64,000 nucleotides of DNA from Labilibaculum sp. DW002 (GCF_029029525.1 NZ_JAKJSC010000005.1:1-64000), one strand, 5' to 3'; counted from the stretch's first letter, positions 35,820 to 44,481 are shown. Notes: generated by a model from the sequence alone, not told the origin. Translations and numbers: made by a program.

Positions 35820-36458
35820 TTATCGAACTCGTTTAGCAGTAATTCTCTCGGCGACAAACCAGTTTTCACCTTCGTCATCACTAAATTTCATGGACCATTC
35901 GAAACTATTTTTTGTGATATCGTAGAAGCGTATTTTTGCTTTAATTATTGTACCAGGAGATGGACTAACAATAGCATCGAAATATCCTTCTCCGTCAACA
36001 AAATTTCCACGAAAAGTTTGAGAATGCATATAACTAAGAGAAGATATAAACGTCATCTCCCATTGATTAGTTTTTGGACTGAATGTACGTAGAGTAGGGA
36101 AGAAAGATTCTTTTGTGCCATCCATATTAAACCAAGTAACAAGGTCAAAAATCATTCTGCCTTCATCTAAAAGTTGTGCTTCCCATTTGCCTTTATATTC
36201 ACCTTTAACCGTTCCTTCGGGAAGGAAACGTTTACTCGTTGCAGTCCAGTTACCTATTAAAAAATCGAAATCTTCCATTTTAGCAGGGCGAGTAGCTAAG
36301 GTTATCTGTGGCGAATCTTGATCATCAGCAGGAACGGAAGAAACAGGCGCTATCGTAACTGATTTTTCTTTTTTAATAGTTACGATTTCTTTCTTATTCG
36401 CTGTTTTGCAGGATATAGATACTACAAGTAATAGTAAAGTTAAAATTGTGTTTCTCAT
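35820..36458 (-). CDS. Lipoprotein with DUF1579-like domain (cassette 7, reversed)
   Basis: The 212-residue protein has a lipoprotein signal ending in ISC and a linker rich in Lys/Thr/Pro. Residues about 60-210 form a beta-rich lipocalin-like domain beginning DFLIGNWTATSKRFLPEG, the pattern of DUF1579 and related families. The role is unknown, possibly binding a small hydrophobic molecule. It lies between the SRPBCC remnant and the SnoaL-like gene on the same strand. Confidence 0.75.
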   Translation of the reverse strand: MRNTILTLLLLVVSISCKTANKKEIVTIKKEKSVTIAPVSSVPADDQDSPQITLATRPAKMEDFDFLIGNWTATSKRFLPEGTVKGEYKGKWEAQLLDEGRMIFDLVTWFNMDGTKESFFPTLRTFSPKTNQWEMTFISSLSYMHSQTFRGNFVDGEGYFDAIVSPSPGTIIKAKIRFYDITKNSFEWSMKFSDDEGENWFVAERITAKRVR

Positions 36459-36535
36459 GATATATGATCTGTTATTATATTATTTGTCAATTACGAATAA
36501 ACAATTAGAAGTGCTATCAGCACTTCTAATCTTAT

Positions 36536-37372
36536 TTAAAAATGGAATTTTCCATTAGTGTTTTGCCAATCTTCTGAGGCTTGTATTTCTTCTAAAATAT
36601 CCCAATGTTCTACAATTTGGCCATTCTCAATTCTGAATAAATCGTAAAAGGATGTTGGTTTGTCTCCCATGCTTCCTTCTACTATGGCAAGAACAAAATT
36701 TCCTTCAGCAAAAATGCGGTGTACTTTATTAAATACAACATCAATGCCTTCAGTTTTAAGCTTTTCTATGGTGTTAAGAACTCCAGATACACCATTGTCG
36801 ATTATAGAATTGTGCTGGATGTAGTTCTCGCCATTAATATGCTTTGCTATTTTATCGAACTCACCACTCAACATAACTTGCATGTATTCTGAAACTACAG
36901 CTTTATTTTTTTCTGTTAATGAAATATCTTTAATTATTACGGCACCATCAGTTTGACTATTTCCGTTAATAGACTCATTAATTTCCAGAGCAATATTGTC
37001 CCAATGTTCTGCAATTTTTCCGTTTTCGAATCGTACAATATCAAAAGTAATAATTGGCCCAGGGTAACCTTCAAGATTGGTATACTTGTTGTGCATTATC
37101 ACGAATTCCTTATCCTCAAAAATACGGATGAATTCTATCTTGCAACCTGAGGGCTCATTGGTAAAATACATTTCATATGTATTTTTCCCATTCGGTAATG
37201 TATAATTATGACTTTTAATATTCTCATCTATAAAATTCAAAACATCTGAACTTCCAGTTTCGAATGATTTAATAAATGCTACTGCCTTTTCTTTTTGTGT
37301 TAATTCCATTTTTTTCTGTTTACAAGCGATTAAACCCATGATTAATACTAAACTAATTATTGCTGTTCTCAT
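36536..37372 (-). CDS. Tandem SnoaL-like (NTF2-fold) lipoprotein (cassette 7, reversed)
   Basis: The 278-residue protein has a lipoprotein signal (lipobox LIAC) and two SnoaL-like NTF2-fold domains (about 25-130 and 150-278). Each ends in the typical strand pattern (FDIVRFENGKIAEHWDNI and YDLFRIENGQIVEHWDIL). The fold holds many small enzymes and binding proteins; this one's substrate is unknown. It is the first gene of the reversed block in cassette 7, which closes at TACTCACAAC (37587). Confidence 0.82.
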   Translation of the reverse strand: MRTAIISLVLIMGLIACKQKKMELTQKEKAVAFIKSFETGSSDVLNFIDENIKSHNYTLPNGKNTYEMYFTNEPSGCKIEFIRIFEDKEFVIMHNKYTNLEGYPGPIITFDIVRFENGKIAEHWDNIALEINESINGNSQTDGAVIIKDISLTEKNKAVVSEYMQVMLSGEFDKIAKHINGENYIQHNSIIDNGVSGVLNTIEKLKTEGIDVVFNKVHRIFAEGNFVLAIVEGSMGDKPTSFYDLFRIENGQIVEHWDILEEIQASEDWQNTNGKFHF

Positions 37373-37589
37373 TTCGTCGTGAATTATATTTTCAACGACA
37401 CAAAACTATCCCAGCTTGCTAGTTTTTAAAAGGTAATAATCTTCAATAATAGGGTAAATATGTAACCAAGGAGGTGTTTTCTTATCTTATAAACTAATTC
37501 TTGTTGAATGAAACAGGTAGTAAATAAAAATAGGATAATTGGGTTTAGATTAACTTAGAAGGAGCCGTTTTATTGTAAAAAACAACTAC

Positions 37590-37720
37590 TCACAACAATA
37601 ATTATAGACCATTTGGCAGATAGCAATTAAAAAGTAAATGTGTACATTTAATACAAATTATATTAGTTTCACAGGTTGGCTTTTCAAAATGCCAAACGCC
37701 CCATATTCTCAACGTAGACA
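37590..37720 (+). other. attC-like site 7, degenerate right end of the array
   Basis: TCACAAC (37590-37596) is clear and TTTGGCA (about 37612) pairs with TGCCAAA (about 37689), but a GTT core at the expected right end is missing (CAACGTAGAC is found). An AAATGT/ACATTT palindrome lies between. The rest of 37373-37878 holds no gene I can support. Confidence 0.5.
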
Positions 37721-37878
37721 AGTTTGAGAAACTATTGCTAATGAAATAAGGATAATTTGAAATTTAGCAATTGATAAAAATTATTGTAATTAGAACTCAA
37801 TTTACAATTTTAATGATTCTTAATATGGGTGTTTTTATAAAAATGAATTTGTAATTAAAACAATGAGGGATATAAGTT

Positions 37879-38184
37879 ATGTATGATTTTGTTATTGCTG
37901 CTTTGCCATGGATTGCTATGGGGATTACGATTGCGTTGGTTCTTGCAAATGAGAGTAACAAAAAGAGAGGAAAATATTATTCTAATAAAAGAACTGATAA
38001 TATTGCTGATGAGGAAACAGCTAATGAAAATGGCGAAAAGAATTATATTACGTACGGGATGCTTTTTGGAATAGCTATTGGATTATCGTTAAGTGACAAA
38101 TTTGGAACGATTACCTTAACTTATGGGATTTGTTTTGGAATGCTAATTGGAACATTTGGGGGAATCTTGTTTAAGAAGAAGTAA
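37879..38184 (+). CDS. Small membrane protein, function unknown
   Basis: The 101-residue product has a first membrane helix (about 3-22), a charged linker (about 25-55, KKRGKYYSNKRTDN), then two glycine-rich hydrophobic segments (about 57-74 and 78-97) ending in KKK. No family is recognised. It sits just beyond the clear cassette array. A decayed attC-like sequence may follow at 38229, so it could be an eighth cassette. Confidence 0.6.
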   Translation: MYDFVIAALPWIAMGITIALVLANESNKKRGKYYSNKRTDNIADEETANENGEKNYITYGMLFGIAIGLSLSDKFGTITLTYGICFGMLIGTFGGILFKKK

Positions 38185-38355
38185 AATGACCTGATTGAAT
38201 TTAATGGCGAGGATATAAAGTCAGCCTACAACAACTAAGCGTTCAACAAAAGCTAAATTGTCATGGGCGCGGATGAGCCATTTGATCTCGATAGTTATTG
38301 AGATAGTACAATTAATAAACACCAACAAGCTTTTATTAATAAGCCAATCTTAAAA

Positions 38356-38391
38356 ATAAAAACGCCTTATTTGTGAGGTGTTTTTTTTTGC
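38356..38391 (+). terminator. Terminator near the end of the 37.9-kb gene
   Basis: AACGCCT pairs with AGGTGTT (one wobble) and is followed by nine T residues. The 38185-38355 stretch before it holds no gene. Confidence 0.65.
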
Positions 38392-38409
38392 TTAATTAAC
38401 TACAAAAAA

Positions 38410-38446
38410 ATAAGTGTAGGTCCGATTTCTCTGGGCTTACACTTAT
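38410..38446 (-). terminator. Terminator of the 38.5-kb secreted-protein gene
   Basis: ATAAGTGTA and TACACTTAT pair, with a further GG/CC step, and the minus strand continues into a T run. It lies about 50 bp beyond the stop at 38499. Confidence 0.75.
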
Positions 38447-38498
38447 TATATAGGAATGATTCTTTTGAATCATCTGGTCACTTGAACCACTTTGGTCA

Positions 38499-39086
38499 CT
38501 ATTTTCTGAAGGCATAATTGTACTCTTTTTTATCTGATACTAAACGAACTTTATAATCTCCTTTTGGCAATGCTTCTACATTGAATTTTTTAGAGAAAGT
38601 TGGTTCAGCAGAGTAAGTTCCTTCAAATACTTCATTACCCGATGCATCGCTAATTAAAATATCAAAATCATTGTTCTGGAATGACAAGTAAGTTACAAAT
38701 AAAGCTTTGTCGTCAGTTCTGAAAAGAGTTTTCTCAGCAATTTCTTCAGCTGCTTCAGTAACCAATTTGTTGTTTACAACTTCAAATGATTTCTCAAGAC
38801 TTTCTTCTTTTCCAGTTAAAATAATTTTGTAGCTACCATCTTCAAGGTAAGAGAAGTCGAATAATTTTTGAGCGGTTGTTGCTGCATCTACTTTTCTTGA
38901 GTAATACAAGTTTCCAGCTTCATCATAAATCTTCATTTTAAGATCAGCTTCTGAAGGATTAATGATTGACACAATTGAATAGTCGGTGTCTAAATAAGAG
39001 TTGATACGAATGTTACCTGTTGCAAAAGCAGAATTGGCTCCTAAGAATAAGACGACCCCTAATACGATTCTTTTTAAATTTTTCAT
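38499..39086 (-). CDS. Secreted two-domain beta-sandwich protein (DUF3244-like)
   Basis: The 195-residue protein has a signal peptide (cleavage near AFATG) and two similar beta-rich halves (about 25-105 and 120-195), each with a pattern such as LKMKIYDEAGNLYYSR/FDILISDASGNEVFEG and ending GSYKIIL/GDYKVRL. This resembles DUF3244-type domains common in secreted proteins of Bacteroidota. The role is unknown. The 427 bp upstream (39087-39513) hold no gene or clear promoter box. Confidence 0.7.
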   Translation of the reverse strand: MKNLKRIVLGVVLFLGANSAFATGNIRINSYLDTDYSIVSIINPSEADLKMKIYDEAGNLYYSRKVDAATTAQKLFDFSYLEDGSYKIILTGKEESLEKSFEVVNNKLVTEAAEEIAEKTLFRTDDKALFVTYLSFQNNDFDILISDASGNEVFEGTYSAEPTFSKKFNVEALPKGDYKVRLVSDKKEYNYAFRK

Positions 39087-39513
39087 TTCTTTAGTTTTTA
39101 GTGATTAAATATTTATTAAATCAGTCATCGTTTATTTGTGATTAACTGACATTGTAAATCTATGTAATAATCGTAGAAATGATCTAAATAATAATGCAGA
39201 AAATTGAAGAATTAACAAAAAAAATCACTTAAAACGGTTGCGGAAGCTCCCGAAATTGTTTGCGTTACATAGATTTAATAAAGAATTTTATCATTATTAA
39301 GCTTAATTTGACTTTTTAAGACTTATGATAACGTTTTCGAATTTTGCGAAAAATGGGCAAAACGTCATTTTTTGACTTGGCTCATGAAAAAAATGATCAG
39401 ATTTTTGGATTAGGGTGGGTGTAAATATGATCTATTAAGACTATTTTTGACATGATTTTTAATTCACACCCTATTTTTTTTAGTAATAACAAGGTAAAAA
39501 CACACTATTATAT

Positions 39514-40512
39514 ATGAATTATCAAAATTTGATTGATTTTTCCATTTACCCACCAGATTTGAATCGATTTGAGAATGCTTGGAAGGGACTTGAAGAATAT
39601 GTAGAAAGAAAAGAATTGGATGGCGTAGAACTTTTGATTGGTTATGATCGTCCTTCTAATGATATTCCAAAAGAGATTGTGAAAAGTGTGCATTTACCAT
39701 TTTGGGTCACTTGGTTAGATGTTTGGAGAAAGGGAGAAGATGGGGCAAAAGCTTATTTCCCAAAAACATCTGCAGAAGATTTAAAGTATCGTTGTGGTGG
39801 AAGCAATAAAATAGATATGATTGCCTCACAAAAACAATTGTGGGAATATGCTGCCCTTTTGAATCCTCAACATGCGGTTTTGCATGCTGCTCATGTTGAA
39901 TTAGAGCATGCTTTTACTCGCGATTTTACTTATAAAAGTGCCGAAGTGTTGGCAAGTTTTGCTGATATGCTGAATAAAACAGCACAGGAATTTTCTGATG
40001 GAGAGCCGCCTGTTACTTTAGCAATTGAGAATTTGTGGTGGCCTGGTCTTGATTTTTTATTTCCGGCTGAAGTGGATGACTTTGCTGCTAGATTGGAATT
40101 TTCCAATTGGAATTTCTTGCTGGATACAGGTCATCTGATGAATACCAATATTGCTCTGCGCTGTGAAGATGAAGCGATTGATTTTGTTCTTGATCGTGTA
40201 TCTCGTCTTTCGAAGGATGTGCAAGAGAAAATAAAGAGTTTGCATTTAAACTGTAGTTTATCTGGCGAATATCAACTGAAACAGGTACAAGAAGGATTGC
40301 CTTTCAATTGGTCAGAACTTAATTTTTCAGATAAATATTCAAGTGCTCGTAATCATGTTTTACAAATTGACCAGCATTTGCCTTTTCAATCATCGAGGGT
40401 GAAAGAGATTCTTGCAGAGCTTAATCCAGAGATTGTGATTCATGAATTTATTACAAAGAGTATGGATGAATTTTCGGAAAAGTTAGCTACTCAAATGAAT
40501 GCATTGGGCTAG
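39514..40512 (+). CDS. Xylose-isomerase-like TIM-barrel protein
   Basis: The 332-residue cytoplasmic protein matches the AP-endonuclease-2/sugar isomerase TIM-barrel fold: ELDGVELLIGYD, VTLAIENLWW (metal-binding Glu), FLLDTGHLMN (metal-binding Asp and His), SLHLNCS and EIVIHEF at the successive strand ends. The substrate is unknown. It lies upstream of the first cobalamin riboswitch, which starts about 60 bp after its stop, so it is not under that switch, but its position next to the uptake genes is notable. Confidence 0.75.
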   Translation: MNYQNLIDFSIYPPDLNRFENAWKGLEEYVERKELDGVELLIGYDRPSNDIPKEIVKSVHLPFWVTWLDVWRKGEDGAKAYFPKTSAEDLKYRCGGSNKIDMIASQKQLWEYAALLNPQHAVLHAAHVELEHAFTRDFTYKSAEVLASFADMLNKTAQEFSDGEPPVTLAIENLWWPGLDFLFPAEVDDFAARLEFSNWNFLLDTGHLMNTNIALRCEDEAIDFVLDRVSRLSKDVQEKIKSLHLNCSLSGEYQLKQVQEGLPFNWSELNFSDKYSSARNHVLQIDQHLPFQSSRVKEILAELNPEIVIHEFITKSMDEFSEKLATQMNALG

Positions 40513-40561
40513 GAATATCTGCGGGCTTTGTTTTAATTTCTTTTTTCTCCAAAATAATCCA

Positions 40562-40569
40562 TAGATTTG
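40562..40569 (+). promoter_or_regulatory. -7 box in front of cobalamin riboswitch 1
   Basis: TAGATTTG fits TAnnTTTG and ends just before the riboswitch begins, as at the other two riboswitches in this window. A -33 TTG at 19-21 nt is not seen. Confidence 0.55.
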
Positions 40570-40573
40570 CAGC

Positions 40574-40759
40574 AATTAGGTTTCCAAGTTTTTGGGAATT
40601 AAAAGGGAATCCGGTGTGATACCGGAGCTGTCCCCGCAGCTGTAAGCCCTCAATGAATAATTCATTGATAAGTTCTGACAGATTAGCCACTAAGTGAATG
40701 TAGTTTCACATGGGAAGGCGTCAGGATGGGTAAGCCAGAAGACCTGCCTAAGGAAAAAA
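40574..40759 (+). ncRNA. Cobalamin riboswitch 1 (controls btuFCD)
   Basis: The conserved class elements appear in order: AAAGGGAATCCGGTG, the CCGGAGCTGTCCCCGC segment with GCTGTAAG, GCCACTAAG, GGGAAGGC, and the B12 box GCCAGAAGACCTGCC. TTTCC at the start pairs with GGAAA at the end as P1. It lies about 90 bp upstream of the BtuF-like gene and should lower uptake when cobalamin is plentiful. Confidence 0.93.
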
Positions 40760-40852
40760 ATGTTTCGTAACTTCGGGGAACTGAGTAACGAAGGTATGAT
40801 TCTCGCAATTGTATTTTCTTGAGTTCGATCCCCACAATTATTGTGGAAGAAA

Positions 40853-42034
40853 ATGAGTGTAGTAAACAAAAGCCCTTGGGCAATTCTCCTGTTTGTACTT
40901 TTAAGCAGCGCATCTTGTCAATTTACAAGTCAAAAAAAGATCGCTGCCAACGATGCTAATACTAAAATAGATTTAGCCTTTTACCATCCTACTATTATTA
41001 AGCATGCCAAAGGTTTTGAAATAAAAATCTTGGATAATGGTTTAAAAGAACTTACCGTTTGGGATCCTTGGAACAAAGGGAAAGTATTTCAAAAGTACTA
41101 TTTAAAGAATCGTGGTGAAGAACTGAAAGATACAGTTCCAAGTGATGGTTTATTGGTTGAAGTGCCAATAAGAAGCATTGCTGCACTATCGAGTACCCAA
41201 ATTGGGATCCTAAAATTTTTAAATGTTCAAGATAAAATTGTAGCGGTATCTCTTAAGGATCGTATTTATGATGAGGACTTGAATAAAAAGGCGCAAAATG
41301 GCGAAATACAAGCTGTTGGTCATTCCGAGACGTTAAACTTTGAGAAGATTGTAGAGATTGATCCAGAATTGGTAATGGTTGCTGGTTTTATGAAAATCTC
41401 CGAAAGGGAAACCAAATTAATGCAAGCGGGTTTACCTGTTGCCTATAATATCGAATGGATGGAATCTTCACCATTAGCAAGAGCTGAATGGGCAAAATTC
41501 ATTGCAACTTTTTTTAATAAAGAAGCAGAAGCTGAAAAGCATTTTAAGGAAGTTGAAGATCGCTATAATGGGCTTAAAAAGTTGGTTTACGAAGTAGAAA
41601 ATAAGCCATCCATATTGTCTGGGTACAATTTTAAGGGAACTTGGTATATGCCAGGAGGCCAATCGTACTTAGGGCAATTTTTACGTGATGGGAAAGCAGA
41701 TTATTATTGGTTCTCAGATAGCACAAGTGGTAGTATTCCTTTAAGTTTCGAAGTGGTATTCGATAAGCAAGGTGAAGCAGATATTTGGTTTGGTCCGGGA
41801 CAATGCAAAACATTGGAGGATTTGAAAAACTTAGATGATCGTTATACCTTATTTAAGCCATATAAAACTGGAAATGTTTTTTGTTATACGAAAAGAATGA
41901 ACAGCCGTGGTGCCAATGATTGGTTTGAATCTGGTGTAATGCAACCCGATGTTGTTTTTAAAGATGCAATTAAAATATTACATCCTGAATTGTTACCAGA
42001 TTATGAATTGTATTATTATCAGCAATTAAAATAA
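40853..42034 (+). CDS. btuF: Cobalamin ABC transporter substrate-binding lipoprotein (BtuF-like)
   Basis: The 393-residue protein has a lipoprotein signal ending in SASC and a class III binding-protein fold (TroA/FepB/BtuF type): IAALSSTQIGILKFLNVQDKIVAVS, a helical backbone, and LDDRYTLFKPYKTGNVFCY near the C-terminus. The ATG at 40853 is preferred over an in-frame TTG at 40841. A cobalamin riboswitch lies immediately upstream, and permease and ATPase genes follow by 3 and 8 bp. The position makes vitamin B12 the likely ligand, although the fold alone would also fit siderophores or haem. Confidence 0.85.
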   Translation: MSVVNKSPWAILLFVLLSSASCQFTSQKKIAANDANTKIDLAFYHPTIIKHAKGFEIKILDNGLKELTVWDPWNKGKVFQKYYLKNRGEELKDTVPSDGLLVEVPIRSIAALSSTQIGILKFLNVQDKIVAVSLKDRIYDEDLNKKAQNGEIQAVGHSETLNFEKIVEIDPELVMVAGFMKISERETKLMQAGLPVAYNIEWMESSPLARAEWAKFIATFFNKEAEAEKHFKEVEDRYNGLKKLVYEVENKPSILSGYNFKGTWYMPGGQSYLGQFLRDGKADYYWFSDSTSGSIPLSFEVVFDKQGEADIWFGPGQCKTLEDLKNLDDRYTLFKPYKTGNVFCYTKRMNSRGANDWFESGVMQPDVVFKDAIKILHPELLPDYELYYYQQLK

Positions 42035-42037
42035 GAT

Positions 42038-43093
42038 ATGATATTGAAGAAAGGTGGAAGTTGGTTATCGCTCCTATTTGGGATTTTATTTCTGATTATT
42101 ATTGGGGTTTTTCTTCTCGATTTGATTTTTGGAAGTGTAAACATTCCTTTTGAGAAAGTATTTGCAATTCTTTCGGGAGGAGATGTGAAAAACTCATGGA
42201 ATTATATTGTTCTTAATTTCCGTTTACCAAAAGCAATCACGGCAATTATTGTTGGTGCAGGACTTTCTGTAACCGGGCTTATGATGCAGACTTTATTTCG
42301 CAATCCTTTGGCTGGTCCATATGTTTTGGGAATTAGTTCTGGTGCAAGTTTAGGCGTTGCTTTAATGGTTATGGCATCGGCAATTGCTCCTGTTTTATTT
42401 GGAGCTATTTCTGCATTTTTGGGAAGTTGGGCCTTAGTTGTATCAGCAGTTGTAGGAGCATCTCTTGTGTTTATGCTTGTGGCTTTGGCTTCTATTCGTA
42501 TTTCCGACAGTGTTTCTTTACTGATTATTGGAATCATGTTTGGAAGTATAACGGGTGCTGTAGTAAATATTCTCCAATACTTTAGTGATCCGGAGCAAAT
42601 TCAAAGTTTCATAGTTTGGACATTTGGAAGTTTGGCAGGTGTTACCTGGAACGAAATGCAGGTTATGGCCCCAATTGTTTTTTGCGGTTTAATTATAGCA
42701 TTCTTTCTGATTAAGCCTTTGGATGCCTTGTTGCTAGGGGAGAATTATGCTCGCGGCGTTGGAATATCAGTTAATAAAACACGAATTGCAGTTATCATTA
42801 GTACGGCATTAATTGCAGGAACCTTAACGGCATTTACAGGACCTATAGCATTCGTTGGTGTTGCGGTACCGCATATCGCACGTTCTATTTTTAGGACAGC
42901 AAGCCATAAAGTATTAATGCCAGCAGTCGTTTTAATAGGTGCGGCTATCATGTTGGTTTGCGATATCATTTCACAAATACCGGGCAATCAAAATACCTTA
43001 CCAATTAATTCAGTAACCGCTTTGTTTGGAGGACCAGTGGTGATTTGGGTAATCATGAGAAGTAGAAATGTAAAGGCATCTTTTGCTGGATAA
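42038..43093 (+). CDS. btuC: Cobalamin ABC transporter permease (BtuC-like, FecCD family)
   Basis: The 351-residue protein has about ten membrane helices and the FecCD/BtuC family patterns: LPKAITAIIVGAGLSVTGL, TLFRNPLAGPYVLGISSGA, GPIAFVGVAVPHIAR (the loop that docks the ATPase) and LPINSVTALFGGPVVIWV. It would form a homodimeric inner-membrane channel for B12. It lies 3 bp after the binding-protein gene and 8 bp before the ATPase gene in the riboswitch-controlled operon. Confidence 0.9.
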   Translation: MILKKGGSWLSLLFGILFLIIIGVFLLDLIFGSVNIPFEKVFAILSGGDVKNSWNYIVLNFRLPKAITAIIVGAGLSVTGLMMQTLFRNPLAGPYVLGISSGASLGVALMVMASAIAPVLFGAISAFLGSWALVVSAVVGASLVFMLVALASIRISDSVSLLIIGIMFGSITGAVVNILQYFSDPEQIQSFIVWTFGSLAGVTWNEMQVMAPIVFCGLIIAFFLIKPLDALLLGENYARGVGISVNKTRIAVIISTALIAGTLTAFTGPIAFVGVAVPHIARSIFRTASHKVLMPAVVLIGAAIMLVCDIISQIPGNQNTLPINSVTALFGGPVVIWVIMRSRNVKASFAG

Positions 43094-43101
43094 TTGAGCG
43101 T

Positions 43102-44139
43102 ATGAAAGCAGAAAAAAAAGAAATTCAAGATATATTGGTAACACAAGATCTTTCCATTGGTTACAAGCAAGGAAAGAAGGAAAGTTTGTGTTTACTTTCT
43201 GATGTAAATCTAACCATCAGAAGGGGTGAAATGGTATGCCTTTTAGGACCAAATGGAGCAGGGAAATCTACTTTAATGAGAACCATTGCTGGTATTCAAC
43301 CTCCATTGGCTGGATGTACTTTAGTAGAAGGGATTCCTATTAAGGATCGAAATTATAAAGAGATTGCTCAATTGTTAAGCATCGTTCTTACCGAGAGAAT
43401 TAATGTTGGGAATCTGACCGTTTACCACATAGTATCTTTAGGGCGTCATCCTTATACTTCATGGATGGGGAAATTATCTAATGAGGACAACGAGAAGATT
43501 AAGTGGGCCTTGGAACAAGTAGGCTTGTTGCATTATGCTAATAACTTCATTAATGAATTAAGCGATGGTGAGCGACAAAGGGTAATGATTGCAAAAGCTT
43601 TGGCTCAAGACACACCACTAATCATGTTGGATGAACCAACTGCGCATTTAGATTTACCAAATAGAGTAGAGATTATGCGTTTATTGCATCGACTGGCTCG
43701 GGAAACTAATAAAGCCATTCTTTTATCTACACATGAATTAGATTTAGCACTTCAAGCCGCCGATTTAATTTGGTTGATGTCACGTAATGAACCCGTTAAG
43801 GTTGGAGCTCCTGAAGATTTAGTCCTGAATGGAAGCATTGAAGGAACATTTCATAACAAATCCTTTAATTTCGATCGCAAAACGGGAAACTTCATCATGA
43901 ATTATCAGAAAAAGCAATCTATACAGCTTTTGGGTAATGATGTAATGGGCTTTTGGACACAAAGAGCTTTGTCTCGTGAAGGTTATCAGGTTAGCTGTGA
44001 GCAAGTAGGAGATTGTTGTGTTAACCTATTGGAGGACACAATGGAATGGGAAGTAAAGCAAAATGGAAGTACTATAAAATGCGTGAGCATTCAGGAATTA
44101 CTTTTTTATTTAAGAAATAGTTTGTCGAAAGAAAAATAG
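43102..44139 (+). CDS. btuD: Cobalamin ABC transporter ATPase (BtuD-like) with C-terminal extension
   Basis: The 345-residue protein has Walker A GPNGAGKST, signature LSDGERQ, Walker B LIMLDEPTAHLD and the switch histidine in LSTHELD. The ABC core ends about residue 255. A C-terminal extension of about 90 residues (QSIQLLGNDVMGFWTQRALS...) looks like a small alpha/beta domain; its role is unknown and may be regulatory. It is the last gene of the operon and is followed by a terminator. Confidence 0.88.
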   Translation: MKAEKKEIQDILVTQDLSIGYKQGKKESLCLLSDVNLTIRRGEMVCLLGPNGAGKSTLMRTIAGIQPPLAGCTLVEGIPIKDRNYKEIAQLLSIVLTERINVGNLTVYHIVSLGRHPYTSWMGKLSNEDNEKIKWALEQVGLLHYANNFINELSDGERQRVMIAKALAQDTPLIMLDEPTAHLDLPNRVEIMRLLHRLARETNKAILLSTHELDLALQAADLIWLMSRNEPVKVGAPEDLVLNGSIEGTFHNKSFNFDRKTGNFIMNYQKKQSIQLLGNDVMGFWTQRALSREGYQVSCEQVGDCCVNLLEDTMEWEVKQNGSTIKCVSIQELLFYLRNSLSKEK

Positions 44140-44171
44140 ACAATTTCCAAATGGTATTTTATTTGGTGAAA

Positions 44172-44206
44172 AGGAGACATTTCAATTTTGGAATGTCTCT
44201 TTTTCA
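44172..44206 (+). terminator. Terminator of the btuFCD operon
   Basis: GAGACATTC-type arms (GAGACATTTC/GAATGTCTC) form a hairpin followed by TTTTTC, about 35 bp after the ATPase stop codon. Confidence 0.8.
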
Positions 44207-44288
44207 TTTAGCTAACTGTATTGTGTCTTGATTTGGATTATGTTTTAAAATAGATACTAAAGAAGAGATTAATTAATCTGATTTTATA

Positions 44289-44296
44289 TACATTTG
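44289..44296 (+). promoter_or_regulatory. -7 box in front of cobalamin riboswitch 2
   Basis: TACATTTG fits TAnnTTTG and lies just before the riboswitch. The 50 bp upstream (TGTTTTAAAATAG, AAGAGATTA) resemble the region before riboswitch 3, pointing to a duplicated control region. Confidence 0.55.
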
Positions 44297-44302
44297 CACC
44301 GC

Positions 44303-44481
44303 ATTTGGCTCCCAATACTCTTCTTCGAAGAGTGGGATGAAAAGGGAATTCGGTGAGAATCCGAGACTATACCCGTAGCTGTAAGTTCTAAAACAGCTTT
44401 TTGAATTACTCCTTGCCACTGTTTCGTTTTATCGGAATGGGAAGGCCTCAAAAAGTAGAACAAGTCAGAAGACCTGCCTTT
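44303..44481 (+). ncRNA. Cobalamin riboswitch 2 (controls the first BtuB-like receptor)
   Basis: AAAAGGGAATTCGGTGAGAA, CCGTAGCTGTAAG, TTGCCACTG, GGGAAGGC and the B12 box GTCAGAAGACCTGCC appear in the standard order and spacing. The receptor ATG lies about 175 bp downstream, leaving room for an expression platform. Confidence 0.92.

Larger units (their letters stand above)
27609..37720 (+). mobile_element. Integron-like array of seven gene cassettes without an integrase in the window
   Basis: Seven consecutive segments each open with a GTT core and close with an AAC box perfectly complementary to their own first 8-10 bases: 27609/28161, 28277/29183, 29637/30744, 30863/31411, 31865/33624, 33806/34393 and 34577/37596. 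Between each AAC box and the next core lies an imperfect palindrome of about 130-200 bp, or 467 bp where an IS remnant sits inside. This is the plan of integron cassettes and attC sites. Only two of the cores match GTTRRRY fully. The right end near 37.7 kb is decayed. No tyrosine recombinase gene is visible, so it may be a cassette cluster acted on in trans. Confidence 0.75.

Noticed and set aside
38229-38335. A possible eighth attC-like site (GTTCAAC, AACAAAAGC, ATGGGCG)
   Set aside because: The left box resembles site 1, but no matching core complement was found at the start of the preceding gene and no clear right core; kept only as a possible relic.
40683-40913. A 76-residue minus-strand ORF across riboswitch 1
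   Set aside because: It is antisense to the riboswitch and the BtuF signal peptide, with no supporting features.
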